A stretch of 64,000 nucleotides of DNA from an uncultured Lachnospiraceae bacterium (lineage in GTDB: Bacteria; Bacillota; Clostridia; Lachnospirales; Lachnospiraceae). The DNA lies in the NCBI GenBank assembly GCA_947630695.1, contig CANRIM010000005.1, positions 23,885-87,884 on the forward strand, written 5' to 3'. How positions within the stretch are numbered: position 1 is the stretch's first letter; each line of letters starts with the position of its first letter. The position numbers and the translations under genes were made by a program. Under the pieces are notes generated by a model. That model worked only from the letters and a program-made list of their open reading frames with translations. It searched no databases and had not been told where the DNA came from. Below, in pieces: positions 1 to 8,161 of this stretch.

Positions 1-2
1 TG

Positions 3-473
3 ACCTTAGCTGAAATCAGCGGTTTTGCAAGTTCCAAAGAAGCGGAAAGCAAAATGGCAAAAGCGGCGGCCAATCTGGTGGCAGCCTATGCGGAGAGTAC
101 AGTGCCGAAGGTTACCTGCGTGGTCGGCAATGTATACGGCTCGGCGGCAGTGATTATGAATTCCGGCGCCATCGGCGCAGATTTCGTTTACGCATGGCCG
201 GGACTGGATATGGGCATGATGGACGCCAAATCCGCCGTAAAGATCATTTATGCGGATGAAATTGAAGCGTCCGACGACAAGGTCAAACTGATCAATGAAA
301 AAACAGCCGAATACAAGGCGGCGATGTGCAGCGTGGAAGGCGCCGCAAAGAGAGGTTATGTCGATACGGTGATTGCGCCTGCGGAAACCAGAAAATATGT
401 GATCGCGGCATTGGAGATGCTTTATACCAAACGGGCGGAGCCTTCGTTCAAAAAGCACTCCATCATCGGTTAA
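3..473 (+). CDS. Carboxyltransferase subunit (methylmalonyl-CoA decarboxylase alpha / 12S type), 5'-truncated by window edge
   Basis: Only the last 156 residues are visible; the frame is open from base 3 and stops with TAA at 471-473. The segment matches the C-terminal half of acyl-CoA carboxyltransferases (crotonase-like fold): a glycine/serine stretch VYGSAAVIMNS, then the family landmark AWPG followed by the SAVKIIYADEI helix, and a basic C-terminus ending KHSIIG. In this family the subunit moves the carboxyl group between an acyl-CoA and the biotin of a carrier protein. The next genes (OadG-like, biotin carrier, OadB) make a Na+-translocating decarboxylase the likely complex, facing the cytoplasm. 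The acyl-CoA substrate (methylmalonyl-CoA or another) cannot be fixed from this part; the AWPG segment departs from the usual AWPTAE, so the substrate may differ. Confidence 0.8.
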   Translation, partial: TLAEISGFASSKEAESKMAKAAANLVAAYAESTVPKVTCVVGNVYGSAAVIMNSGAIGADFVYAWPGLDMGMMDAKSAVKIIYADEIEASDDKVKLINEKTAEYKAAMCSVEGAAKRGYVDTVIAPAETRKYVIAALEMLYTKRAEPSFKKHSIIG

Positions 474-507
474 GCAGTTATAAATCAATGGATGAAGAGG
501 TAAGAAT

Positions 508-1347
508 ATGAAAAAACTTCTAACGACATGCTGCCTTTCGCTGCTGCTGATTTTTGCGCTGAGCATGTCCGTATTTGCAGAGGATCTGCAGGAGATTGAC
601 AGTTACAGCGATTACGGCGTTGACGCGTTTCTGGATACCGCCCAGGGTTATTTCCAGCAGATGATTACGGCAGAAGACGAAGTCTATGCCCAGTATCTCG
701 AGCAGTTTGCGGATGATGCCGAATTGCAACAGGGCTTTGAGGCAGTGGATCAGCTCAGACAGCTGGATGAGGAATTTGTTGACTTCGGCCCCTACAATCT
801 GTATCAGACGGAAAAAGAGGAACCGAGATTTTATCAGATCGTGCATTTTGATAAAAATGATTATGTATTTATCATCGGTTTTGATTCGAGTCTGTCATGG
901 AATTACTGCAATGTGCAGAAAGTCACCTATCGGTCCGATCAGGACGAAAATGCGCTGCTGGATCTTTCCAACTGCAAACTGAAGGATATTGGCAACAGCG
1001 GAGGCTTTACTTTTACATTTGACGGCGAAACATTAAAGGGCGCACTCAGAAACGCCATCACCGGTATTCTGGTGGTATTCTGTATGCTGGTGTTCATTTC
1101 CCTGATCATCTCGCTGTTTAAATACCTTCCTTCTCCGGAAAAACGGGCAATGAAGGAAAAAGCCGCCCAGGCGGCAGCCGCACCGGCCAGCCCGGCAAAC
1201 GAAGCGCCGGCACCGGTACAGAAAACAGAGGACGTCAGCGACGATACACAGCTTGCGGCGGTGATCGCAGCGGCTGTGGCGGCGTATGAAGGCAAGAGTG
1301 CCGATTCCTTTATCGTAAGAACAATCAACAAACGGACATGGAAATAA
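508..1347 (+). CDS. OadG-family decarboxylase membrane subunit (gamma/delta), with an N-terminal extracytoplasmic domain
   Basis: 279 residues, RBS AGAGGTAAG before ATG 508. Residues 1-24 form a signal peptide or first membrane anchor (MKKLLTTCCLSLLLIFALSM). About 155 polar residues with aromatics follow, then a membrane helix near 183-207, an Ala/Pro/Glu-rich linker, and the C-terminal signature TQLAAVIAAAVAAYEG followed by FIVRTINKR. That tail is typical of the small subunit of Na+-pumping decarboxylases, which holds the complex together and helps the carboxyltransferase dock. The usual subunit is roughly 80-130 residues, so the extra N-terminal domain, probably outside the cell, is unusual though not unique to this protein. 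It lies between the carboxyltransferase and the biotin carrier, as in methylmalonyl-CoA decarboxylase operons. Confidence 0.8.
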   Translation: MKKLLTTCCLSLLLIFALSMSVFAEDLQEIDSYSDYGVDAFLDTAQGYFQQMITAEDEVYAQYLEQFADDAELQQGFEAVDQLRQLDEEFVDFGPYNLYQTEKEEPRFYQIVHFDKNDYVFIIGFDSSLSWNYCNVQKVTYRSDQDENALLDLSNCKLKDIGNSGGFTFTFDGETLKGALRNAITGILVVFCMLVFISLIISLFKYLPSPEKRAMKEKAAQAAAAPASPANEAPAPVQKTEDVSDDTQLAAVIAAAVAAYEGKSADSFIVRTINKRTWK

Positions 1348-1360
1348 CAGGAGGATTAAG

Positions 1361-1747
1361 ATGAAAAATTATGCAATTACAGTAAACGGCGTTGTTTATG
1401 ATGTTACAGTAGAAGAAAAAGGTGCTGCAGCCCCTGCACCGGCCGCTCCCGCACCGAAGGCACCGGTTGCACCTGCTCCCAAGGCGCCGGCCGCTCCCGC
1501 ACCCGCTCCGGCAGCTCCTGCAGGTGCAGCGGGCAGCATCAATGTAGAAAGCCAGATTCAGGGCAAGGTTCTGCGGATCGAAGCACCGGCAGGTACAGCG
1601 GTGAAGTCCGGCGACAATATCATTATCATCGAATCCATGAAGATGGAAATTCCGATTGTTGCGCCGCAGGACGGTACGATTGCCAGCGTCAATGTCAAAG
1701 AAGGAGATATGATCGATTCCGGCACACTGATTGCTACGATGGATTAA
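1361..1747 (+). CDS. Biotin carrier protein of the decarboxylase (gamma / 1.3S type)
   Basis: 128 residues, with AGGAGG upstream of ATG 1361. Residues 1-20 form the short N-terminal domain. Residues 21-57 are an Ala-Pro-Lys linker that acts as a flexible arm. Residues 58-128 are a biotinyl domain with ESMKME; Lys94 should be the biotinylated residue. The biotin arm takes CO2 from the carboxyltransferase and carries it to the membrane subunit OadB, where decarboxylation drives Na+ export. The partner carboxyltransferases at 3-473 and 3036-4451 both lack a biotin domain of their own in what is visible, so this protein may serve both. Confidence 0.92.
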   Translation: MKNYAITVNGVVYDVTVEEKGAAAPAPAAPAPKAPVAPAPKAPAAPAPAPAAPAGAAGSINVESQIQGKVLRIEAPAGTAVKSGDNIIIIESMKMEIPIVAPQDGTIASVNVKEGDMIDSGTLIATMD

Positions 1748-1775
1748 TACATTTTGTAAACTTGGAGGTTCACAC

Positions 1776-2924
1776 ATGTCAAATATACTGGAGACATTAA
1801 ATAATCTGGTACATCAGACGGCATTTTTCAATCTGACGGTCGGAAACTACATCATGATCCTGGTTGCCTGCATCTTTCTTTATCTGGCAATCAAAAAGGA
1901 ATATGAGCCTTTGCTTCTGGTTCCGATCGCTTTCGGTATGCTGCTGGTAAATATTTATCCGGATATTATGCTCAGAATCGAAGATTCATCCAACGGGGTA
2001 GGCGGTCTGCTGCATTACTTCTATCTGATGGACGAATGGTCGATTCTGCCTTCCCTGATCTTCCTCGGCGTCGGTGCGATGACGGATTTCGGACCTTTGA
2101 TCGCCAATCCCATCAGCTTTGTCATGGGCGCGGCAGCACAGCTGGGTATTTATGTTGCATATTTCCTTGCGATCATTCTCGGCTTTTCGGACAAATCCGC
2201 AGCGGCCATTTCCATTATCGGCGGCGCAGACGGACCCACATCCATCTTCCTGGCCGGCAAGCTGGGACAGACCGCCATCATGGGACCCATCGCGGTTGCA
2301 GCGTATTCCTATATGTCACTGGTACCCATCATTCAGCCGCCGATCATGAAGCTGCTGACCACTGACAAGGAAAAGAAGATCCATATGGGACAGCTTCGCC
2401 CCGTATCCAAACTGGAAAAGATTCTCTTCCCCATCATCGTAACGATCGTGGTCTGCGTACTGCTTCCCACGACGGCACCCCTGGTTGGTATGCTGATGCT
2501 GGGAAACCTGTTCAAAGAGTGCGGCGTGGTTCGTCAGCTGACGGAGACTGCTTCCAACGCGCTGATGTACATCGTCGTTATCATGCTGGGTACTTCCGTA
2601 GGTGCGACCACAAGCGCGGAAGCTTTCCTGAACTGGAGCACCATCAAGATCGTTATTCTGGGACTGTTTGCCTTTGCCTTTGGAACGGCAGGCGGCGTTT
2701 TGCTCGGAAAGCTGCTGTGTAAGGTCACTCACGGCAAAATCAATCCGCTGATCGGTTCGGCGGGCGTTTCGGCCGTGCCGATGGCAGCGCGTGTATCTCA
2801 GAAGGTGGGCGCGGAATACGATCCTTCCAACTTCCTGCTCATGCATGCAATGGGACCGAATGTGGCCGGTGTTATCGGGACAGCGGTAGCCGCCGGAACA
2901 TTCATGGCTATATTTGGAATATGA
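1776..2924 (+). CDS. oadB: Na+-translocating decarboxylase beta subunit (OadB/MmdB)
   Basis: 382 residues. ATG 1776 is preferred over upstream starts because GGAGG lies just before it. It is a polytopic membrane protein with about ten hydrophobic segments. Hallmarks are GGADGPTSIF in the middle and SAVPMAARVSQKVG followed by HAMGPNVAGVIGTAVAAG near the C-terminus, regions that in OadB carry the Na+/carboxybiotin residues. The subunit decarboxylates carboxybiotin and exports Na+. The stop at 2922-2924 is followed by a structured element (2933-2995) before the 5S-type subunit, so the cluster probably stays one transcript. The symbol is by family; MmdB is equally possible. Confidence 0.92.
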   Translation: MSNILETLNNLVHQTAFFNLTVGNYIMILVACIFLYLAIKKEYEPLLLVPIAFGMLLVNIYPDIMLRIEDSSNGVGGLLHYFYLMDEWSILPSLIFLGVGAMTDFGPLIANPISFVMGAAAQLGIYVAYFLAIILGFSDKSAAAISIIGGADGPTSIFLAGKLGQTAIMGPIAVAAYSYMSLVPIIQPPIMKLLTTDKEKKIHMGQLRPVSKLEKILFPIIVTIVVCVLLPTTAPLVGMLMLGNLFKECGVVRQLTETASNALMYIVVIMLGTSVGATTSAEAFLNWSTIKIVILGLFAFAFGTAGGVLLGKLLCKVTHGKINPLIGSAGVSAVPMAARVSQKVGAEYDPSNFLLMHAMGPNVAGVIGTAVAAGTFMAIFGI

Positions 2925-2932
2925 TGATTCCA

Positions 2933-2995
2933 GGGTCGAAAGTCCGAATTTTTCGATATGCTTGCATATCGAAAAGATGAGCGACTTTATGACCC
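2933..2995 (+). repeat. Structured intergenic element, copy 1 (three nested stems, CTTG loop)
   Basis: The element folds as nested stems: GGGTC 2933-2937 with GACCC 2991-2995; AAAGTC 2939-2944 with GACTTT 2983-2988; and a long apical stem 2950-2960 with 2965-2975 closed by CTTG. Unpaired CGAAT on the 5' side and TGAG on the 3' side are shared with the second copy at 14785-14845, while the stem sequences differ by paired substitutions. No T-tract follows, so it is a poor terminator. It lies between oadB and the next gene of the same operon. Function is unknown; RNA stabilisation, processing or a small dispersed repeat are possible. Confidence 0.7.
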
Positions 2996-3035
2996 TTAGG
3001 TATCATTAAATTAAATTGAATGAGGAGAGAATAAA

Positions 3036-4451
3036 ATGGCGAAAAATATTCAGGCAAAGCCTTTGAAAATTACAGAAACCGTCCTGCGTGACGCACATCA
3101 GTCTCTGATTGCAACCCGTATGACGACGGAACAGATGCTTCCCATCGTAGATAAGATGGATCAGGTCGGCTACAATGCGGTAGAGTGCTGGGGCGGCGCG
3201 ACGTTTGACGCTTCTTTGCGTTTCCTGAAAGAAGACCCCTGGGACAGACTCCGCAAACTGAAAGACGGATTCAAAAACACGAAGCTGCAGATGCTGTTCC
3301 GCGGACAGAACATTTTGGGATACCGGCATTACGCAGATGATGTGGTTACTTATTTCGTACAGAAATCCGTAGCCAACGGCATCGACATCGTCCGTATCTT
3401 CGACTGTCTGAATGATATCCGGAATCTGCAGTGTGCAGTGGACGCCACCAAAAAAGAAAAGGCCCACGCACAGGTAGCCCTTTCCTATACACTGGGAGAC
3501 GCCTACACTCTGGATTACTGGAAAGATATCGCAAAGAAAATTGAAAATATGGGTGCGGATTCCCTCTGTATCAAAGATATGGCGGGCCTGCTGGTGCCCT
3601 ATGAAGCCACAAAACTGATTACAGCCCTGAAGGAGTCGGTAAAGATTCCGATTGAACTGCATACCCATTACACATCGGGCGTTGCTTCCATGACCTGTCT
3701 GAAGGCAGTGGAAGCCGGCTGCGATATCATCGATACCGCCATGAGTCCCTTCTCTATGGGAACCAGCCAGCCGGCTACTGAAGTTATGGTGGAAACCTTT
3801 AAGGGAACCCCCTATGACACCGGCCTGGATCAGAAGCTGCTGGCAGAAATCGCGGATTACTTCCGTCCCATGCGGGAGGAAGCACTGGAGAGCGGCCTGA
3901 TGAATCCGAAGGTACTGGGCGTCAACATCAAGACGCTGCTGTATCAGGTGCCGGGCGGTATGCTTTCCAATCTGGTTTCCCAGCTGAAGGAAATGCATGC
4001 GGAAGACAAGTACGAAGAAGTGCTGGCAGAGGTACCCAGAGTACGCAAGGATCTGGGCGAGCCGCCGCTGGTAACGCCTTCTTCACAGATCGTCGGTACC
4101 CAGGCCGTTATGAACGTGCTGCAGGGTGAGCGCTATAAGATCGCCACGGATCAGACGAAGTCGATTCTCCGAGGCGAATATGGTCAGACGGTGAAACCTT
4201 TCAACAAAGAAATCCAGAAGAAAGTTATCGGTGACGATAAGATCATTACCTGCAGGCCGGCGGACAATATTCCCAACGAACTTTCCAAACTGGAATCCGA
4301 AATGGCACAGTGGAAGCAGCAGGACGAAGACGTCCTTTCCTACGCGCTGTTCCCGCAGGTGGCTGTGGAATATTTCAAATACAGAGAAGCGCAGCAGACA
4401 AAAGTGGATCCCGGAAAAGCTGATCAGAAAAACAAAGCCTATCCGGTTTAA
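3036..4451 (+). CDS. oadA: Oxaloacetate decarboxylase alpha / transcarboxylase 5S-type subunit without biotin domain
   Basis: 471 residues, RBS GAGGAGAG before ATG 3036. The pyruvate/oxaloacetate carboxyltransferase TIM barrel is plain: metal- and substrate-binding RDAHQSL at 19-25, a conserved Lys in CIKDMAG, and the metal ligands HTHYTSG. Family enzymes transfer CO2 between oxaloacetate/pyruvate and biotin. At 471 residues it ends after the helical C-terminal domain and has no biotinyl domain, so it must use the separate carrier at 1361-1747. With the 12S-like gene upstream, the set resembles a transcarboxylase as well as a decarboxylase pump. The start overlaps nothing and a strong hairpin terminator follows. 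Confidence 0.9.
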   Translation: MAKNIQAKPLKITETVLRDAHQSLIATRMTTEQMLPIVDKMDQVGYNAVECWGGATFDASLRFLKEDPWDRLRKLKDGFKNTKLQMLFRGQNILGYRHYADDVVTYFVQKSVANGIDIVRIFDCLNDIRNLQCAVDATKKEKAHAQVALSYTLGDAYTLDYWKDIAKKIENMGADSLCIKDMAGLLVPYEATKLITALKESVKIPIELHTHYTSGVASMTCLKAVEAGCDIIDTAMSPFSMGTSQPATEVMVETFKGTPYDTGLDQKLLAEIADYFRPMREEALESGLMNPKVLGVNIKTLLYQVPGGMLSNLVSQLKEMHAEDKYEEVLAEVPRVRKDLGEPPLVTPSSQIVGTQAVMNVLQGERYKIATDQTKSILRGEYGQTVKPFNKEIQKKVIGDDKIITCRPADNIPNELSKLESEMAQWKQQDEDVLSYALFPQVAVEYFKYREAQQTKVDPGKADQKNKAYPV

Positions 4452-4472
4452 ATTACAAACAGTAAATAAAAA

Positions 4473-4512
4473 AGGTGCCGGTGTCTTGCAAAAGACATCG
4501 ACACCTGTTTGT
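4473..4512 (+). terminator. Terminator after the decarboxylase cluster
   Basis: A 15-bp stem with two G-U pairs (AGGTGCCGGTGTCTT 4473-4487 with 4492-4506) is closed by a GCAA tetraloop and followed by a T-rich GTTTGTT. It lies 21 bases after the stop of the 5S-type gene and separates the cluster from yihY. Confidence 0.7.
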
Positions 4513-4545
4513 TCAGAACCAAAAAAAGATTTTTGGGAGCGGAAT

Positions 4546-5475
4546 ATGAAACAGTACTGGGTAGAAAGTAAAAAATTTCTTTCATATCTGAAAAAAAACA
4601 GGGCGGACGCCTATGCGGCGCAGATCGCCTTTTTTACGTTAATGTCGATCATTCCCATGTGTATTCTGTTTATTTCGTTTACACAGTATATTCCCACGAT
4701 CAAAACCGCATACCGCGGTATCTTAAACGACTATATTCCGGAAAGCTTTCTGCCGCTGGTGAATGAAGTGATTACCGACGCGGCACGAAGCGCCGGCGCG
4801 GCGATCCCTATTTCCTTGGTTTTTACCGCATGGACGGCGGGGAAAAGCATTATGGCCATGACCAACGGGCTGAATGCGGTCTATGACCAGCCGGGCAGAG
4901 GTTCCTGGTTTTTACTGCGGGGAAAGGCGGCGCTGCATACCATTCTTTATATTCTGCTGATTATCGTCATGCTGTTTGCGGTGATGTCCGGCAACAAGGT
5001 GCAGGCCTTCATTTTCAGCTATATTCCGGCGGCGCAGAAATATATTGACGGGATTATTGACCGGCGGTTCTGGATCGGTGTATTGTTTATTTTCGTGTCC
5101 TGTATGAGTTTTTACAAATTTCTGCCGGATCACAAGGTGCGGCTGAACAGCCAGCTGCCCGGCGCGCTGCTGGCCAGCCTGTCTACCATCGTGCTTTCCT
5201 ACGGACTGGGCGTTTATGTGGACCGGTTTAACGGATTTTCCATGTACGGCTCCATCACATCCCTGATCCTTTTGATGTGTTGGCTGTATTTTGTCATGTA
5301 TATTATACTGGTCTGCGGCGCTTTTAATCATTATTTTGAGGAACGAATCGAAAGCAGACGAAAGGAAAAATCGGATGAAGCATCTGATCGTCACAGGCGG
5401 CGGAGCGGCAGGCATGATGGCAGCATATTCGGCCGCCGCAAACGGCTGCAGCGTCACGCTGCTGGAGAAAAATGA
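4546..5475 (+). CDS. YihY/BrkB-family inner-membrane protein
   Basis: 309 residues from ATG 4546 (GGGAGCGG upstream). The protein has six membrane segments and the family features AAQIAFFTLMSIIPM in the first helix, FTAWTAGKSIMAM, and a GSITSLILLMCWLYF helix near the C-terminus. YihY/BrkB proteins sit in the cytoplasmic membrane and their function is not settled; older annotations as RNase BN are wrong. The last 35 residues or so are Arg/His-rich and are encoded in a 101-base overlap with the next gene, in another frame, which makes that tail look incidental. It probably heads the yihY-flavoprotein-cmk-ispH-rpsA transcript. Confidence 0.85.
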   Translation: MKQYWVESKKFLSYLKKNRADAYAAQIAFFTLMSIIPMCILFISFTQYIPTIKTAYRGILNDYIPESFLPLVNEVITDAARSAGAAIPISLVFTAWTAGKSIMAMTNGLNAVYDQPGRGSWFLLRGKAALHTILYILLIIVMLFAVMSGNKVQAFIFSYIPAAQKYIDGIIDRRFWIGVLFIFVSCMSFYKFLPDHKVRLNSQLPGALLASLSTIVLSYGLGVYVDRFNGFSMYGSITSLILLMCWLYFVMYIILVCGAFNHYFEERIESRRKEKSDEASDRHRRRSGRHDGSIFGRRKRLQRHAAGEK

Positions 5476-6652
5476 GAAACTGGGGAAAAAGCTGTACATT
5501 ACCGGAAAAGGACGATGCAATCTGACCAATATGGCCGAGCCGCAGGATTTTTTCGAAAATATCTGCTCCAACGGCCGATTTTTCCGGACGGCTTACCGCA
5601 ATCTCGATAATACGGAAACTTTTCGCCTTTTTGAAAACATGGGACTGCCGCTGAAGGAGGAACGGGGCAAACGGGTATTTCCCCGCTCCGATAAATCTTC
5701 AGACGTGATCCGTGTCCTGGAAAGGCAATTACATAAATATCATGTGGAAATTCTGCTGCATACGCAGGTGCGGCAGATACGAAAAGAAGAAAACGCGTTT
5801 GTCCTGGAACTGTTACAGGAAGGCAGGCCGAAGCAGCTGGAAGCGCAGGCTGTGGTGATCGCAACGGGCGGCTTGTCTTATCCTTCCACTGGCTCCACCG
5901 GGGACGGGTACCGCTTTGCGGAATCCTTCGGACACAGCCTGACGCCCCGGTATCCTTCGCTGGTATCCCTGCAGCTGAAGGAAAACGTCAAAGAACTGCA
6001 GGGTTTGAGCCTGCGCAACGTGACGCTGCGGATCTGGAATGAACAGAAATGCATTTACGAAGGCTTCGGGGAAATGCTGTTTACGGATAAAGGCATCAGC
6101 GGGCCGCTGGTTTTAAGCGCCAGTACGCAGTGCGTGCCGCTGCTGGAGCACGGTATCCGCCTGCAGGCGGAAATCGATCTGAAGCCGGCGCTGGAATTGT
6201 CTCAGCTGCGGGCAAGACTGCAGCGGGAATGTACCGGTAATGCAAACAAACAGAGCAAGACCGTGCTGCACAGCCTCATGCCGGCTTCTTTAGTCAGAGA
6301 GTTTCTGCGGCAGACCGGCGTCAGTGAGAAGAAAACGGTCGGAGCCCTTTCCGCGGAGGAAACGGACAGGCTGCTGTACGGACTGAAACATCTGCGTTTT
6401 ACGGTAACGGCGGCCGGCAGCTATGCCGAGGCGGTCATTACAAAAGGCGGCGTCAGCATCAGGCAGGTGACGCCGGGCACCATGGAATCCAAACGGGTCC
6501 CCGGCCTGTACTTCGCCGGGGAGGTGCTGGATCTGGATGCGCGGACCGGCGGTTTTAATCTGCAGATCGCCTGGTCTACCGGCTACACGGCGGGATGTGC
6601 CGCCGCAAATCGAATCAAAGGAGAACAAGCATGTACATCAATATCGCAATAG
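5375..6652 (+). CDS. NAD(P)/FAD-dependent oxidoreductase, HI0933/YhiN family
   Basis: 425 residues. ATG 5375 follows a GAAAGGAA ribosome site and begins MKHLIVTGGGAAGMMAA, a Rossmann dinucleotide-binding motif. LLEKNEKLGKKLYITGKGRC is the family signature, and GGLSYPSTGSTGDGY plus the C-terminal GEVLDLDARTGGFNLQIAWSTG complete the FAD site. The family consists of cytosolic flavoproteins with an inserted domain; the substrate is unknown. It overlaps yihY by 101 bases and cmk by 22 bases, so translation is probably coupled. Genes of this family often precede cmk in clostridia, which suits this place but does not reveal a role. Confidence 0.88.
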   Translation: MKHLIVTGGGAAGMMAAYSAAANGCSVTLLEKNEKLGKKLYITGKGRCNLTNMAEPQDFFENICSNGRFFRTAYRNLDNTETFRLFENMGLPLKEERGKRVFPRSDKSSDVIRVLERQLHKYHVEILLHTQVRQIRKEENAFVLELLQEGRPKQLEAQAVVIATGGLSYPSTGSTGDGYRFAESFGHSLTPRYPSLVSLQLKENVKELQGLSLRNVTLRIWNEQKCIYEGFGEMLFTDKGISGPLVLSASTQCVPLLEHGIRLQAEIDLKPALELSQLRARLQRECTGNANKQSKTVLHSLMPASLVREFLRQTGVSEKKTVGALSAEETDRLLYGLKHLRFTVTAAGSYAEAVITKGGVSIRQVTPGTMESKRVPGLYFAGEVLDLDARTGGFNLQIAWSTGYTAGCAAANRIKGEQACTSISQ

Positions 6653-7305
6653 ACGGCCCTGCCGGTGCGGGGAAAAGCACCATTGCAAAGCAGCTGGCAA
6701 AAACCCTTGGATATATTTATGTGGATACCGGCGCCATGTACCGGACGCTGGCGGTTTATTTTATCCGGAACAAGGTGGGCGAAAAGGACAGCGCCCGGAT
6801 GTCTGCGCTGGTGGACAATGCGGACGTAAAAATCAGGTACGAAAATGGCGAGCAGCAGCTGTATCTGAACGGGGAAAATGTCACCCCTCTGCTGCGGACC
6901 GAGGAAGTGGGTAATATGGCCAGCGCCTGCGCCGTCAATCCGGATGTGCGCAGGAAACTGACGGAAATGCAGAAAGCCATGGGGGCTTCCTGCAATCTGG
7001 TGATGGATGGCAGAGATATCGGGACCACGGTGCTGCCGGATGCCGCAGTCAAGATTTTCCTCACGGCTTCGGTGGAAGTCCGGGCAAAGCGCCGGTATGA
7101 CGAGCTGACGGCAAAGGGGATCACGCCGGATCTGGCACAGATCCGGGCGGATATCGCAGACCGGGATTATCAGGACAGCCACAGGAAACATTCCCCGCTG
7201 AAACAGGCGGCAGACGCCGTACTGGTGGATACTTCCTTCATGACAATTGAAGAAGTGCTGGCCCATATCCTGGGCATCGTCAGAGAGAAGGTTCAAAATG
7301 CCTGA
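6631..7305 (+). CDS. cmk: Cytidylate kinase
   Basis: 224 residues, start ATG 6631 after AAAGGAGAA. The P-loop is IDGPAGAGKST, followed by the family motif YVDTGAMYR and later MDGRDIGTTVLPDA and the LID-type Arg cluster RAKRRYDEL. It phosphorylates CMP/dCMP with ATP in pyrimidine nucleotide salvage. Length is normal for the family. The cmk-ispH-rpsA order is a conserved clostridial block; the start lies inside the preceding flavoprotein gene, indicating coupled translation. Confidence 0.95.
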   Translation: MYINIAIDGPAGAGKSTIAKQLAKTLGYIYVDTGAMYRTLAVYFIRNKVGEKDSARMSALVDNADVKIRYENGEQQLYLNGENVTPLLRTEEVGNMASACAVNPDVRRKLTEMQKAMGASCNLVMDGRDIGTTVLPDAAVKIFLTASVEVRAKRRYDELTAKGITPDLAQIRADIADRDYQDSHRKHSPLKQAADAVLVDTSFMTIEEVLAHILGIVREKVQNA

Positions 7306-8161
7306 AATCATTACTGCAAAATCCGCCGGATTCTGCTTTGGGGTGGAGCGGGCCCTGCAGATGGTCTATGAACAGGCCGAATGCCATGACCGGATTTACA
7401 CCTTAGGACCCATCATTCACAATGAAGAAGTGGTGCAGGATCTGGAAAGCAAAGGCGTCCGGACCATTCATGATCTGAAAGAACTGGAAAGTATCCGCCA
7501 GGGAACCCTGATCATCCGGTCCCACGGCATTGCAAAAAGCGTGCAGGAAAAGATCGAACAGAGCGGCCTGCGGATCATTGACGCTACATGCCCCTTTGTT
7601 AAACGGATCCATCAGATTGTGGAAAAGGAAAGCCGCGAAGGGAAGCAGATCGTCATTATCGGAGATCCGGCTCATCCGGAGGTCATCGGGATCAAAGGAT
7701 GGTGCGTTTCGGAGGCAAAAATTGTCAATGACGCCGGGGAAGCCGAAAATCTGGTTTTGGACGAAAAAACAGACGCCGTAATTGTTGCGCAAACGACATT
7801 TAATTACAATAAATTAAAAGATTTAGTTGAAATTATCAAAAAAAAGAAGTATAATAGCTGGTATGTGGACACAGTGTGTCATGCGACCTCCGAAAGGCAG
7901 GAGGAAGCAGTTGAGATCGCAGATAAGGTTGATGCGATGATTGTGATCGGCAGTTTTCACAGTTCAAACACACAGAAGTTATTTGAAATGTGCAGGCAAT
8001 ATTGTGCAGATACTCTTTATATTCAAACAGTCCGTGATTTAGACATACGAAGGCTAAGCGGCAAAAGCCGCATTGGTATAACAGCGGGGGCGTCCACCCC
8101 CAAGAAAATTATTGAGGAGGTTTTGCTGCATGTCAGAGCTCAATTTTCAGGAGATGCTTGA
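7298..8161 (+). CDS. ispH: 4-hydroxy-3-methylbut-2-enyl diphosphate reductase
   Basis: 287 residues, ATG 7298 chosen over a longer frame because of the AGAGAAGG site; it overlaps the cmk end by 8 bases. The three cysteines that ligate the [4Fe-4S] cluster are in GFCFGVERAL, DATCPFVKR and VCHATSERQ, and the conserved histidines are in IIHNEEV and RSHG. IspH makes IPP and DMAPP in the last step of the MEP isoprenoid pathway. In several clostridia ispH and rpsA are fused; here they are separate frames overlapping by 32 bases. Confidence 0.96.
   Translation: MPEIITAKSAGFCFGVERALQMVYEQAECHDRIYTLGPIIHNEEVVQDLESKGVRTIHDLKELESIRQGTLIIRSHGIAKSVQEKIEQSGLRIIDATCPFVKRIHQIVEKESREGKQIVIIGDPAHPEVIGIKGWCVSEAKIVNDAGEAENLVLDEKTDAVIVAQTTFNYNKLKDLVEIIKKKKYNSWYVDTVCHATSERQEEAVEIADKVDAMIVIGSFHSSNTQKLFEMCRQYCADTLYIQTVRDLDIRRLSGKSRIGITAGASTPKKIIEEVLLHVRAQFSGDA

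Noticed and set aside
1325..1777. Cysteine-rich reverse-strand frame opposite the biotin carrier
   Set aside because: The composition is produced by the reverse reading of the Ala-Pro linker.
2933..2995. Known small ribozyme (hammerhead, twister, pistol)
   Set aside because: The required core motifs, such as CUGANGA with GAAA for hammerhead, are absent.
3036..4451. Pyruvate carboxylase subunit with biotin domain
   Set aside because: The frame ends at residue 471 after the helical domain and no biotinyl motif is present.
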